A DNA stretch of 64,000 bases from Callorhinus ursinus (GCF_003265705.1 NW_020312785.1:19062968-19126967), one strand, 5' to 3'; numbered from the stretch's first letter, positions 1 to 11,734 are shown. Notes: generated by a model not told the origin, from the sequence alone. Translations and numbers: made by a program.

Positions 1-477
1 CAAGAAGAAACTACATTTTCTAGCTTCTCTCATATCCCATTGCAGCCGTATGACTAAATTTAGATGAGTAGACTAGAGCAGAAATATCATATATAATTTC
101 TAGGCCATCTTCAACTTAAAGACAGACCCTAATCCCTGAACTGTGGCTCTTTCCCTCTTCCTGTTGTGAGCTCTGCCACACCTGCAAGCCAACCACAGTA
201 AAAGGCAGAAGAAACCTGGGATCTTGAATGATCCTGAAGAGCAGAATGACTCCACTAGCATAAACTGGCTCCTAATATGAGAGAGATAAACTTATGTTTT
301 ATTCAAGGGACTTTAGTTTGAAATTATTTTTCTTATAGCAACTAAGCCTTTAACACTCTTGGCTTCCATAATTCTCTCTGCCATTTCGCTGAGCGTTCTT
401 TCTGTATCTTATTTTGAACTCCTCTCTTCCTCCATCCACTCCTTAAATATTGATTTTATCAAGTGTTCTTTTCTGGC
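1..477. other. gene-free flank, nothing recognised
   Basis: AT-rich, non-repetitive-looking sequence. I see no open frame of note, splice-like exon or recognisable repeat before the first LINE-1 insertion. Confidence 0.5.
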
Positions 478-490
478 CAACTACTGTTCT

Positions 491-987
491 TTTTTTCTGA
501 GCTTTATTGAGGTGTAATTGATATATAACATTGTGTAAGTTTAAGGTGTACAACATAATAATTTGATATATGTATATGTGATGAAATGATTACCACAATA
601 AACTTAGTTAACATCCATCACTCTACACACTATTTTTTTCTTATAATAAAACTTGGAAGATTTACTCTCTTAGCAACTTTCAAATATAAAATAGAACATT
701 GTTAACTATAGTCAACATGCTGTATATTACATCCCCAGAACTTACTTATCTTATAGCTGGAAGTTTATACCTTTTGACCACCTGCATCCATTTCCTCTCC
801 CCATCCCACACCTCTGGCAATCACCAATCTGTTCTTTATTTCTACAAGTTCAATTGTTTTAGATTCCATACATAGGTGAGATTATATAGTATTTGCTTTC
901 TCTGTCTTATTTTATTTAGCATAATGTCTTCAAGTTTAATCCATTGTTATAAATGTCAGGATTCCCTTCTTTTTATGACTGAATAAT
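491..987 (-). mobile_element. LINE-1 3' end (L1MA-like), 5'-truncated, with TSD
   Basis: Read on the minus strand this is the end of an L1: the ORF2 terminus (codons around 'attattcagtcataaa'), then a 3' UTR ending '...cctcaataaagctcag' before an A-rich tail (T-run at the left edge). It is flanked by a 13-bp direct repeat, CAACTACTGTTCT, at 478-490 and 988-1000, so both edges of a truncated insertion survive. The 3' UTR resembles L1MA-type elements. No coding capacity remains. Confidence 0.88.
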
Positions 988-1049
988 CAACTACTGTTCT
1001 TAATTTAATCTACTGACTCTTAAATTTTTTCATCAATGACAAGTTGGGG

Positions 1050-1050
1050 A

Positions 1051-1086
<36 letters not shown>

Positions 1087-1090
1087 ACAC
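1050..1090. repeat. (CA)n microsatellite
   Basis: About 40 bp of AC dinucleotides interrupted by two G substitutions near the right end, followed by a short CATA tail. Slippage-prone and probably polymorphic. Confidence 0.95.
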
Positions 1091-1149
1091 TCATACATAC
1101 ATATTGGATATAAACATTGGCAGTTTATGGACAACCTGAAACCTATTTT

Positions 1150-1335
1150 TGGTGGTAAAATTGAGACCACACGTATCTCCTAACATAGCAATTCCACTTT
1201 TGGATATATACCCTAAGAGATATTCAAAACATATTCACAAGTGGATATATACCACAATGTTCTTTGCAACATTGTCTGAAATAGCAAACACCTGGGAAGA
1301 ACTTAAATGCCTCTTAAATGTACAGTGCACATGAT
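1150..1335 (+). mobile_element. LINE-1 ORF2 C-terminal fragment
   Basis: The plus-strand translation contains a degenerate form of the L1 ORF2 C-terminus: IAIPLLDIYPKRYSKHIHKW and a later IANTWEELKCLLN, matching the family pattern IPLLGIYPKE...AKTWKQPKCPS. About 60 codons remain. This is an old, isolated fragment in the opposite orientation to the L1 just upstream. It is not a host gene. Confidence 0.75.
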
Positions 1336-1794
1336 CTTGGTGTTGTATTCATATACCCTTGGCACCCACCTTGTCCTCACGACATTGCACACACACACCC
1401 AAACTGAGGGTGTTTCACTGCAAGCACCTGCCACTTCATGCCTGAAGGTGTTTTTGAGCCAAGAATAAGCTTGGGTTGTGAGGTAAGCTGGAATTCTAAA
1501 GCTAATAGCTGTAGGAGTAAACCTCAACCAGTGCCAGATAAGAGTTTTGTATACATACATACCCCAACTTCCTTGTCCTTGAGGGATAAACTCCAAAGTG
1601 GCTTTCAGTGTGAGTCATATGGTAAGAAATGTGTAGATGAAATTGGAGAAATGATTAAAAATAGAAATACCTAGAAAGAAAATCAGTATTTCATAAAGCT
1701 TAAATGTGTGGGGAGAGGGAAGTATAAGAAAGGTGAGATTTCATGTCCTGATTCTGTTTTGGGCAATCAGGTAGATGGCAGACTGAGATCAGAA
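1336..1794. other. gene-free stretch, nothing recognised
   Basis: Short overlapping open frames occur on both strands but none has a recognisable domain or splice context. I assign no repeat family. Confidence 0.45.
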
Positions 1795-2105
1795 AGGTCT
1801 CTGGCCGGGAGATAATGGTTCGGATCTGGACATGTTGCCTATGAAGCGCCTGTGGCTAATTGGATCTCCTGGTTTAAAGTTTGGGAGAGAGAAGCAGGCT
1901 AGGGGTTGGTTAATAATGGCATGTGAAGTCATGGTGATGAATGAGATGAACAAAAGAGAGAGGATAGTGAGAGAAGAAAAAGGCAGCCCAGGAAGGAGCA
2001 CTGAAACTCATGAATATTTAAGGAATGCGCAGAAGATGTTCCTACAAATAGAAATGAAAGAGAAGCTAACATGGTGGAGGGAAGCCAGTGGTAAGAAAGG
2101 AAAAT
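1795..2105 (-). mobile_element. LINE-2 (L2) relic, internal part
   Basis: Weak but ordered similarity to the minus-strand form of L2: 'ggacatgttg...gcgcctgtgg' followed by purine-rich 'gaagaaaaaggcagcccagg'. This is the same part of the element as seen near 51.9-52.1 kb. Highly diverged, so edges are approximate. Confidence 0.4.
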
Positions 2106-2429
2106 AAAGTGCTTATTTCATAAATGTTCTACTCAAGGACATATTGGCAATAGCTTCTTAGAAACATGTCTCTTTCTCTGTTTTCAAACTCTAAGACTAA
2201 TTCCAAGCTGCTGCTGCTTCATCTCCAGCCTCATCTTTCTTCATCTTTTAAAACCTTTTGGTTTTCAGAAACTCATTTCCTACCCAGCCAAATATACGCT
2301 CTGCCAATACTATAGGTTTGAATCCTGGTCCCTCAAAAGCCTGGCCCGTCAAAGTCTATTTTACACTTCTACTGCCATTTATTAACTATGTAATTGGTAG
2401 CATCTGGTTTTGTTTGGGTTTTGGTTACT

Positions 2430-2452
2430 CCCCCCCCCCCCCCCCCGCCCCC
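2430..2452. repeat. poly-C tract
   Basis: Seventeen consecutive C residues, then G and five more C. Possible G-quadruplex on the minus strand and i-motif on the plus strand. Such tracts are also error-prone in assembly. A weak plus-strand MIR-like stretch ('gaatcctgg...ctgccatttattaactatgt') precedes it at about 2310-2395. Confidence 0.9.
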
Positions 2453-2479
2453 GACACAATTTGCACATTTGATCTGGTT

Positions 2480-2680
2480 AAGCACCGAACTAACTGCTGT
2501 CTATACATTATCTCATTCACTGTTTAGGACAGCCTTACAGGATAAGCATTGCTATCAGTATTTTTGATGGGAAAAAAAAATGAAGACTTTTAAGGCATTA
2601 AAGACTTGGCCTGAGGTAATGCAGTTAATAATCGAGTTAGAATCTGAACCCACATTTTCTGGTTCCAAAGCCCCTGATGT
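2480..2680 (-). mobile_element. MIR SINE relic
   Basis: Minus-strand MIR core signals: 'attatctcattcactgtttaggacagcc', then 'gatgggaaaa...gaagac', then 'ggcctgaggtaatgcagttaataa' and 'gaatctgaaccca'. The order matches the MIR layout (Pol III-derived ancient tRNA SINE) but is diverged. Confidence 0.65.
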
Positions 2681-2689
2681 GGGAAACCT

Positions 2690-3280
2690 GTTAAGGCAGC
2701 ATTGCAAGAATATGGCCTGAGTTCCCTGCCTTTGCTCCCAACATATAAAAAGAATAGATAAAATATTAGCTGAGTTCATGCAAAAGTTATATCAAATATA
2801 TCAAAAACAAGGTAATACCAGAGATAGAATGGAAACAGAGAAAGCTGCTGTGTACCAGCTGGTTTGGGGAATGAAAGGCAAACATTTCCCTCTGTCTCGG
2901 AGGTAACTGGGGTGCCGCACTTGCTCCCCAGGCAGTGAAAATCAGTGCCAGGTTTACTGATTGAAACCTAAGTATAAGGACAGGGAGCTGAATAATGATT
3001 ACATCCCTGGAGCCGTAGTTGACACAGAGCTGCTTATGTAGTGAGGCCAGGGGCAGCAGCCAAAATCTGGCCATCAGCACCTGGGACAAATTGCTGTTTG
3101 ACTTCATGACTTAGGACTATAATATTCCCATTATCAGAGATTCTGAGTTGGGAGCAGGGAGGGTGTAGGGTCAACTCTATGATCATAGGACTGGGTGGGA
3201 CTAGCAGAGAGAGAGAGAGAGAGAATTATTAAAAATCCTCTCCCTCAAGTTGAGCCTGAAAACCAAAATTCCAAGACAAG
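2690..3280. other. gene-free stretch with short GA run
   Basis: Unique-looking sequence. It includes a (GA)n run near 3208-3223. A 106-codon minus-strand open frame here has no family resemblance and no supporting context. Confidence 0.45.
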
Positions 3281-3286
3281 TGAAAT

Positions 3287-3331
<45 letters not shown>
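3287..3331. repeat. (CA)n microsatellite
   Basis: More than 20 uninterrupted CA units, the purest dinucleotide array in the window, followed by a G-rich stretch. Confidence 0.95.
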
Positions 3332-3339
3332 CGGGGAGG

Positions 3340-4115
3340 GGGAGAAGCAGGCAATAAAGTAATTCTAGATGACACAAAAATAAAAGCTCAATTTCCAGAA
3401 TTTAAAAATAAGCATGTCAGTAACCCTGAAGAGACAAAGTAAGAAATAGCACCAATACAATTTACAAGAAAAGAAGTAGAGATAGAATAATAAGAGTGCC
3501 TATGAGGAAAGAACCAATCAAAATTCCCAGGGAAAACAACTATATAGTCAAAAAAAAATTCTAATGGACATAGTCAAAGCAAAAATTAGTAAATTGGAAG
3601 CTATCTCTGAGTAATTCACCAAAAATGCAAAAGAAGAAGGTATATAAATAATGTGAAGGAGAATTTAAGAATATGTACATATTATGAAGCTCCTACATAT
3701 ATCTACCAGGATGTCCCAGAAATACAGATTAGAACGAATGGTACAAGAAGCAACACTTGAAAAGAAATTTCTGGAGATTCCACAATTAAGAAAGATGTGA
3801 GCCCTAAGATCAAAGTATCTAGAAAGATGAGCAACCACTATGCTCTCTTCCTGTAAGAAGAGTAATAAAAACCATACAGCTACTCTCTAGGAAAGTCTTT
3901 GGAGGACTCATCATTTGTTAGAGATGATAGAATCCAATCCTATAGATCCTGCTCTATATTTTGATAGAATAAATCATCTTTCAAAACAAACTGATGAATG
4001 TAATTGAAATGAGAACAGAGCAAGATTATATTCATCCTCACTGAAACAGATGTCTCCTGCTTTAAGGGTACAGAAAACCCCTGAAATTTAGTGACCCTGA
4101 GAATTAAGGAACTAA
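3340..4115 (+). mobile_element. ancient LINE-1 5'-region relic (L1M type)
   Basis: A-rich plus-strand sequence whose order follows the 5' region of old mammalian L1M elements: a lysine/glutamate-rich stretch ('aaattggaagctatctctgag'), then 'ctcctacatatatctaccag', then 'atgtcccagaa', then 'tggagatt..acaattaagaaagatgtgag'. Identity is low, so the subfamily and limits are uncertain. No reading frame survives. Confidence 0.5.
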
Positions 4116-4188
4116 GTCAAAACTTATCATAACCATAACATATGTCCAGGCTACTCAACCCCCCCCTGTGAACTCGTAAGTGCAAAGG

Positions 4189-4215
4189 CAAACACACACA
4201 CACACACACACACAC
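4189..4215. repeat. (CA)n microsatellite, short
   Basis: About 12 CA units directly downstream of an unrelated C-rich patch. Confidence 0.9.
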
Positions 4216-6199
4216 TCCAATCTGGTGTAATATAGTAGTACAGGGGGAAGTACAATGAATTGCCAGTATGTTTTATACATAAATGAGAGAGAGCCATATA
4301 TTAATTTGTGAACATATTTCCATTATTTTCTATTAATCTAATACATAATTCAAACTTCTGTGGAAAGTTAGCCTTATATAAGAAAACATATACCTTTTTA
4401 AAATCATGGTCTTAATGTTAAGGTTGATTTCAGTTTTTAAGATTCCTTTACTTCAGTAACCAATCAGTAAGTAAATGTGAACAGAAAAGATGAGAGACAG
4501 TAGTTTAAGATTAAATGTTAGGAAAACTACATAGTAGATCTTTCTAACTTGTTTTTATCACAATTGTGTACTTCCATTTAAAGGAAACCCATTCTTTTGC
4601 AGCCTCTACCCATAGCATAGTAACTTCCTGAGTTGTGGTTAGACTTTATAACTGAGGAAAATAATGAAGTTCCCTTTAATTTTTGGTCTCTGGATTGGTT
4701 TGGAGGAAATAGGTAAGGGGATAAACATTTTTTGTGTTTTTTCAAATTTTTTAACAAAAATTGATACCAAAAGGAGAAATTTTCAAAAGGTTAATCTCTT
4801 CGCAAAGCCTTCCAGAAATCCTCAATCACACTTAATTTTACTAACTGAGACATATTAAAGGAAAAACCCAAACAATTTACATCTCCTTTCTTGACTATTC
4901 ATATCAAGATCGTGACAAAAGATCTTATTAAAAACACTTTGTGTGATTTTGATGAGAACATAGTTTTTTAAAACCTCAAAATGTTCATGCTAACAAAAAC
5001 TTCAACATTTTCTCTCAAAAACGGTCTTTACTTTCTTGCAGGCACTAGCGAACAGCTAGGAATGGTGTATATGAGCAAAAGAAAGGATAGATGTAACAGG
5101 TGACAAACATAATGAACTTGTTCTCTTAGAAAAGGATTTGTCAGTCACATTTTGCAATTGTTGAAAGAAGCTTATATCAACTCACAGGCATAGCTAAAAA
5201 ACCAATTATCCTTATATACATAAACTATGTATCCTTTATATGAAGTTTTTGTATTAAAGTCAAAACTATGATTTGGTTCTGCCACAGTTGATAGTTTTCC
5301 ATAAATCTTCGGAAAAGAAGGCTAAGTAATGCTTCAAAATTGCCCTAAAAGGGAACACACATTCATCTTCCTTAAAAGCTTTCTTTCCTTTATTGTAAAG
5401 TTTTATAGCTTCACAATTACTCTAATATATTTTCCCATTTATTAATTTACCTTAGCAAACAGAAGCTATAAATCTCAAAATATAAAGAGTTTACTTTATT
5501 TTTAAAATGATTATTCAAAATTTGTATTATAGAGCTGTTCTTTCAAAAGTTTAAATGAATGTGAAACACGAAAATGACACACACCTCTGTATTTTATCAA
5601 ATCAGCAGTGTGGAAGACACATTTTTCACTTCATTCATTTGGTAACATCTACTGCAGTCACCTTGTTTAATAAACCTGCTTTTTAAACAAAGTCAACAAC
5701 AGCAATGAGATTTTGGCACTTATTAAAGTTGTACTACTGAATTTGCACTTTTTTTGCAGAGGAATCTCTTCTGTAACATTTTAGGAATACTCCCTAAAAG
5801 CTCTGATTTTTTTTTTTTTTTTAAGAACAAGAAGCACATTTAAAATAGGATTATAAGTATGGCTAAACTAGGAATTAAGCACCATTTACTCTCTGAGGTA
5901 TTTTTTTCCAGGAAAAGCAAGCCAACTCACTTCCAACATATTTGCACTGAAATAAAAACGACTCAGTATTGTTTCAAGATAATTAAAATTCAAAAAAAAT
6001 GGTGTGCAAAGTTTCTACAGTGAAATGTGAGCAAACAAGACGAAAAGAAACAAAAGAAGTTTGCATGCTGCTTCTCAAAAGAAGTTTAAACAGTCCTTGG
6101 CCAGGAATAACACGCATAAACCATAAGAAGGCAACTGCTGGAGTCAAAACACTTACTTTTTAATATGTAAAGATGCACTTTTTTCCCTATTTTAGGTTA
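4216..6199. other. AT-rich unique sequence, no gene seen
   Basis: About 2 kb without a recognisable repeat or coding frame. Only simple features stand out, such as a poly-T run at about 5807-5822. Lack of young insertions may be chance or mild constraint; nothing in the sequence decides this. Confidence 0.45.
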
Positions 6200-6709
6200 A
6201 AAATGAGAGGACAGCCCAGTAAGTCTTGCTGGCAGTCAGATAACGCCCAGGCCCTGACCCTTTAACTGGGAGGAATTCTCACACAAAGCTCTTTTCATAC
6301 AGTCTGTGCTATATATTCCTGAGATAAGGCGGCAGAACGGGAAGCCGTGGAAAAGGGACACAAAGTTGGACTAAATGAACTGTTTACATATATTCTGTCA
6401 CACCGTTGTTCCTTCATTAGCTATTCCACAGATGATTTGCCTAAAACAATATTTATTCAGATTGAAGAGAAGCATGATTGAAACAAAAGGACAGTTTTAA
6501 GAGAAAGGACACGCGAGACAATACAAATATTGTATCTCTCTGTTAGCATTGCCAAGTTTAATGTGAAATCAAGCAGAAACAAAACCGCATCACCTCAGCG
6601 CTTAAGAGAAAGGATCCTGCTATGATTTCCCTCAAAGCACAATAGATCTCTTTACTCGTCTCACAACACAGAAAGTATATTTTAAATAATATCTTAAATC
6701 TGCACTCAC

Positions 6710-7060
6710 CATGCGAAAGCAACAGTTGCGTAGCGTAAAAGTGTGCTATTTTCTGCCCCTGTTCCATTTCTGTTTTGCCTACAGTTGTCCAACACCCAAT
6801 AGCCCAGAGCTGCCACCCAGAGGCCCCTTCCACGAGCTGGCTTATTTGCCTGTCAGTCTGAGTCCCGGCTTCTGTATTATGCCGCTGTGCACTTTGCTGA
6901 AGTTCTAATATAATCTCCATACGCTGCCCACCGCCTCAAGTAGGTAATTTGTTCTTTCAGTTCAATAAACACTCAAATCACCTTTCGGGTAACTCTCTGG
7001 GATCAGGCTTAGGTTGTTCACCTTCAAATTAAGGAGTTCTTGGGAAGAAGTGGGTGGAGA
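6710..7060 (-). other. candidate first exon (unproven) ending at a strong splice donor
   Basis: On the minus strand the sequence reads ...cgcatg|gtgagtgca, an excellent match to the vertebrate 5' splice-site consensus, with the exon edge at 6710. A frame starting with ATG at 6920 stays open for about 70 codons up to this donor (begins MEIILELQQS, reaches LLLSHG) and runs on into the presumed intron. I recognise no domain, signal peptide or membrane segment. The ATG context is poor at -3 and good at +4. The stretch is non-repetitive and CpG-enriched compared with its surroundings. The upstream limit is a guess. It could equally be a noncoding first exon, an lncRNA exon or a chance donor. Confidence 0.3.
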
Positions 7061-7300
7061 GAAGTAAGCTCACACTACAAGGGAATTCAGAGAGGAATCG
7101 GAACGCAGAGCAACTTCCTCTCCTTTTTCCTCCCTTGCTAGCCGAGCTGCTAGCGCCTCTCTCCCAGAACTAAGGAATGTAAGGGAGGGACGCAGAGAGG
7201 CCCTGCCAGACAAGCCTTTCTCAATCAATTAGCTTGCAGCCATTACTTGTGACCTTAGGTCACACAGCATAAGTGTGTGGGGTGTGCCTTCGGGGGTCCC
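7061..7300 (-). promoter_or_regulatory. CpG-enriched, possible promoter or enhancer
   Basis: Unique sequence with several CpGs ('atcggaacgcagag', 'gccgagctgctagcgcc', 'gggacgcagag', 'cttcggggg') in a region where CpG is otherwise rare, plus an everted nuclear-receptor half-site pair at 7250-7262. It lies just upstream of the candidate minus-strand exon. It is too short and AT-mixed to be a classical CpG island. An enhancer reading is as likely as a promoter. Confidence 0.3.
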
Positions 7301-9459
7301 AAGGCTACTTACAACAGCTTAGATAACCCAAACTAAGCAGCAACTAAAATCTAGAAATCTTTTTAGTAGAAAATATGCCAAAGATAGGAAGTAGACCAAA
7401 GGTGAATTCCAAGTTTCTTTTTGCAGAAACGATTTAATTCAGTCAAAGATGTTATTTTTTTTCTATTAAGAAACCCAAAACAGTATGTTTATTCCAGGTT
7501 GAATCAGATGGGATTTAGAACAAAGTAGTGAAGTATTTCTTTTATATTAAATTCCAAGCTGGGAATATAGAAATGACAAAACAGCTAATCTATCATACAG
7601 GGCATCACTTAATCACTGAGTTCCTAGGTTTGGTTTTAGTTTTTTTTTAAAGACACTGACTTATACCAAACTACAGAGTTCAACTACTATAAACTAAGTT
7701 CTCTATGCTCAAGGAAATCAAAATCATACCACTTTGGGAGACAGGAATCGCTATTTTAAACTCTTCCAAGATTACATATTATTTGAATGTCATGATTTCT
7801 CTCTTCTTATAAAACTACCTTACTTAGAATTTCATTTGTTCTCTAGTTAAGACAAATGCTTCCTCTCTTTAATAAATATCAACAAATGAGAGCTCAAAAC
7901 AACAGAAAACAAACAATAAGAGAAAAGCAATCTTTTATGAGGTTTGTTTAAACTTCATACATTAAGTTTGCCTATTTCTCAAAAACCCTTCGAAAACAAT
8001 AGCCACCATCATTATTAATATGTTAATGACACTGAAGTATCAGGGAATTTTATCTCAAATCAAATTCATGATATTGAAAACTACAATTCAATTAAGGAGA
8101 ACATGCTTTACAGTGATTATATTAGACAACTGCCCCCCACGCACAAAATAGCCATCACTCAAAAATGGATTTGGCACACCCACATCTCACCCTATTTACT
8201 CGGTGATGCCACAAAGCCTCATCTGGTGCCGCACTATATAGGAATGACAAAATTCCAAATGGATGCAAAACATAGTATCTCCATCTCATTAACCTTTACT
8301 TGGTCAACTGAATTGTCTTCAAACTGGACATTGTTTGACTTTAATAAACAAACCAAAAAATCCAAGAATGAATAAGGCAGGTGAAAGAAACAGGATCAGA
8401 GAATAATATATGGGGGATAGGATCATTTTAGAAAACTGTAGTAGAAAGTAGTAATTAGAGTGTTAAAATCAGTTATGGGGGGCGGCTAGTGAGGAAACTA
8501 GGGGTTTCCCCTTCTCTTACGTACAATAGGAGTCAATGATGGATTTGGAAACGGAGGCTGACAGTGCCTCTAAATAAGTATAAAAAATAAAGTAAGTTAA
8601 TGCAAAGATTGAATCAATATGTTATACGCCAGAAACTAATATGTTAACATGGCAATTGTACCCCTATAAAGAAAATCGAATCTTCCCCACAAACTCTTTC
8701 CATGTAGTAACAACTAAAAAAAAAAAGTTTAATAATAATTACAATAATGACTTGACGCCTTTTAGTGATTCGGTGGTTGCTGTTTTATATTTTGAAAACA
8801 AGCATTGTTCAAAAGTATTTGGGGCTCTGTAGCCAACAGATATATAAAGAATATGAAGAATTCTAATTACTACTTGAAAGATACCTTGTCTTTAGAAATT
8901 TCTTTGACTCAATGCCATTCTGTAATTCTATGTTCTGTTTTCATCTGTTATAAAGAACAAGGTTTGGTTTTTTGTTGCCTTGATTCAAGACAACAACTAA
9001 CTCCTAAGGGTCAGTAACAAAAACACCAGCCTTACACATCAGAAGTCGACAATCATACTCCTCAAGGATCTGGCCTCTGTGGCAGAGCTTCTACATGCAC
9101 AAAACAGAGGACTTGCAGATAAGCGCAGAAAAGTCACCAACAACCTACTTAAAACACAAAACATACACCAGCATTTGAAAGAAATTTGCTGATGTCACAA
9201 TAATGTATTTTTTTTAATGGTCAGTTGAGTAAAACAACCACAGACATTTCTGAATTACACACACCTTATGATAATAATCCCCTTTGCCAAAGTGTGGTAT
9301 CTTACATTGAAAAGATTACTACCAGGATGCTATTGAAAATAAGTTTGTCAACCTGACCTGACTCACTTTCCATCTTCATTTTATATGGAAAAAGTCTGTT
9401 ACTCTAGATGTCATGGTGATTTAATCAAACACAGCAGATAATTTTTGCTAAATTCATCT
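7301..9459. other. gene-free AT-rich sequence
   Basis: No coding frame or clear repeat over about 2 kb. A short stretch near 8600-8665 ('gaatcaatatgttatacgcc...gaaactaat') faintly resembles an L1 3' terminus but is too weak to call. Confidence 0.45.
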
Positions 9460-9474
9460 AAAGTATTTCAATAG

Positions 9475-9713
9475 TGGGACACCTGGGTGGCTCAGTTGGT
9501 TAAGTGTCTGCCTTTGGCTCAGGTCATGATCCCAGGGTCCTGGGGTCAAATCCCGCTTCAGGCTCCTTGATCAGCGAGAGCCTGATTTCCCTCTGCCTCC
9601 TGTCCCCCCTGTTTGTGTGTTTCCTTGTGCTCTCTCTCTCTCTCTGGCAAATAAATAAATAAAATCTTTAAAAATAAAAAAAAAGAATATGACCAAGAAC
9701 AATTAAAAAAAAT
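9475..9713 (+). mobile_element. CAN SINE (tRNA-Lys derived), with TSD
   Basis: Head 'cacctgggtggctcagttgg', mid 'ctcaggtcatgatcccaggg', CT run, then 'aaataaataaataaaatctt' and an unusually long A-rich tail. Flanking repeats AAAGTATTTCAATAG (9460-9474) and AAAGCATTTCAATAG (9714-9728) differ at one base. The tRNA-like head keeps a recognisable internal Pol III promoter region. Confidence 0.95.
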
Positions 9714-9728
9714 AAAGCATTTCAATAG

Positions 9729-10940
9729 CTTAGGTAACTTTACCCAAAACTCTGTCGTGTGTTTTTTATGTTTCAATTAATTAAAAAGCCATTCAAAGAG
9801 ATAGGCCATAATATTCCTATATTAAATTATAAAGACATAATTTCTAAGGATTACATAATAACAACAAAAAGCCACTTATTATGTGGTGCTGACATTTCCC
9901 ACAGTAATTCTATTCTACATCTATATATTTTTCCCTAATCATATGCAGTGCCCTGGAAGATAGTCATTGGGATGGAAGAATAGACAAACCAAAATGGGTC
10001 TTGAAAAACACTGCTATCAAACTTCTGGTTTTCAAGACATCTGATTAGCAGTCTGCCATCATAAATTGTTTTTAACAGACTTTCTGTTAAAATACCTACA
10101 GAGAAAAACACATCTTACAATAATTCTAAAAGCTATGATTAATCAAAGCAATTCCTTTACCATCCCTCTAAAGTTAATGTTATTGGACTAAGAAAAAACA
10201 ACAGGTGGTCTATACCCATAGACAGACTAATCCTACTCATTTGAAAGTCAAGGAAGTATTTTCAACATTTCTTTTTTAACTAATACAGATTCATGGACCC
10301 ATTCCACTAAAATCTTGGATTGCTATGATATTGCTGGGTATCAGTAGAAGGTGCTGCTTCTTGAGATAAATGGAGTAGTATCCTCATAGTATCATCTCTC
10401 CCTATTTTGTCATTAGTATCTGAAAACAGGAAGGAAGAGAGGACTAGCATGTGACACATTACATGTCCCCAGATTTAGCTAAAGCAATGTAGGTGGTAGC
10501 TGGGGTAGGAAGATGGTAGGAAAAAAAAAAAAAACATGTATTAGAAAATATAGCTTTTCCTGCTTGTGAAACAACAAGTTTGGGGACACAGGAGACCACT
10601 TCTCTTTAGAAAGCAAAGTTAGACTCCACACCTGCTTCCTAGTCTCTAGCTGGGAGGTCTACACACCAACCTGTCACCCAGCTTGGGGGATAGGAAGGGT
10701 ATTTAACCAGCATAAATAGGTTTTAACCAGCAAGACGTGGATAGTAAGAAAACAACAGGTGTCATCTGGTTGTAAACATGACATTAGATCTAGATCTAGG
10801 TTGATTTATTGTTGAGCAAATAGAGAACAAATATAAAGTGAGGGCCTATATAAAAATACAACAGAAAAAAATGGGAAAAGAAGATTATCAAAAGGAGAGC
10901 GGTAACTGAATGTATCATTTGTTAAAATAAGTAAGAAGAG
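9729..10940. other. gene-free stretch, nothing recognised
   Basis: AT-rich unique-looking DNA with a poly-A run near 10520. No supported repeat or exon. Confidence 0.45.
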
Positions 10941-10944
10941 ACAT

Positions 10945-11092
10945 TATTTTATTTTATTTTATTTTATTTTTTATTTTTTAAGTAGGTTCCACACCCAGCG
11001 TGGGGACCAACATAGGGCTTGATATCACAACCCTGAGATCAAGACCTGACCAAGAGTCAGACGCTCAGCTGACTGAGCTACCCAGCTGCCCT
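10945..11092 (-). mobile_element. CAN SINE, older subfamily, truncated tail
   Basis: Minus-strand copy: 'ctgggtagctcagtcagctg' head and 'ctcttggtcaggtcttgatc' middle, the variant typical of older carnivore SINEs. It ends in 'aacctacttaaaaaa' and an (AAAAT)n tail instead of the long CT region. TSDs are not clear. Confidence 0.88.
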
Positions 11093-11734
11093 GAGAACAG
11101 GCATTTTAAATGGAATCCATGAAGACATAATCCTTATATTATAAGACAAGAAGGAAGAAATGGCCTAAAATAAAATGGAAATATATACTTTTAAAAAGAA
11201 AAGAGACTCATGTGGATAAAGAAAAAAACTGAAGCAAGGATAAGAAATGACACCTAAAAAAATCATGAGTGATATGAATGACAAACTTAAAAAAATAGGG
11301 AGACAATTTGAAGTCTATAGCAACAGTGTAGGTGAGCTCAGGGGAAGAAATCTTAGAATATTCTACTCTACACATATTTTGTCTAAGATGTCATAAAACA
11401 TAAGGAAAATTTGAAAGAATACTTTGAAAAAGGGAAAATTGTCCATAAAAATGTGAAAAATTTCAACACAATGCATATAAACTCTTGCACATGGTTTTAA
11501 AGAAACAATTTAATGAAAAATATAAAGAAGAGACACAGATAATTCAAAGAAGAAATAAAAATGAAAACTAAACCAACACTGAGATTTAGTATAAGTTTTT
11601 CCTATTATTTGACAATTTTAAAATTATTACTAAAAGTGGGTTATTCTATGCTTACGAATGTTTAACTTGGAGCAAGCTTTCTGGAAAGGAACTAGTTTAT
11701 AGGTACCAAATTTCTTACATTATTTTTTCCTTTT
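11093..11734. other. A-rich gene-free stretch
   Basis: Strongly A-rich on the plus strand, resembling degraded L1 interior in composition, but with no motif I can anchor. Confidence 0.4.

Noticed and set aside
6558..6920. 120-codon minus-strand open frame as a single-exon protein
   Set aside because: The frame runs through a strong splice donor into AT-rich sequence and has no recognisable domain. At most its first ~70 codons belong to an exon.
8600..8665. L1 3' terminus
   Set aside because: Only a ~60-bp faint resemblance with no tail, TSD or upstream L1 sequence.
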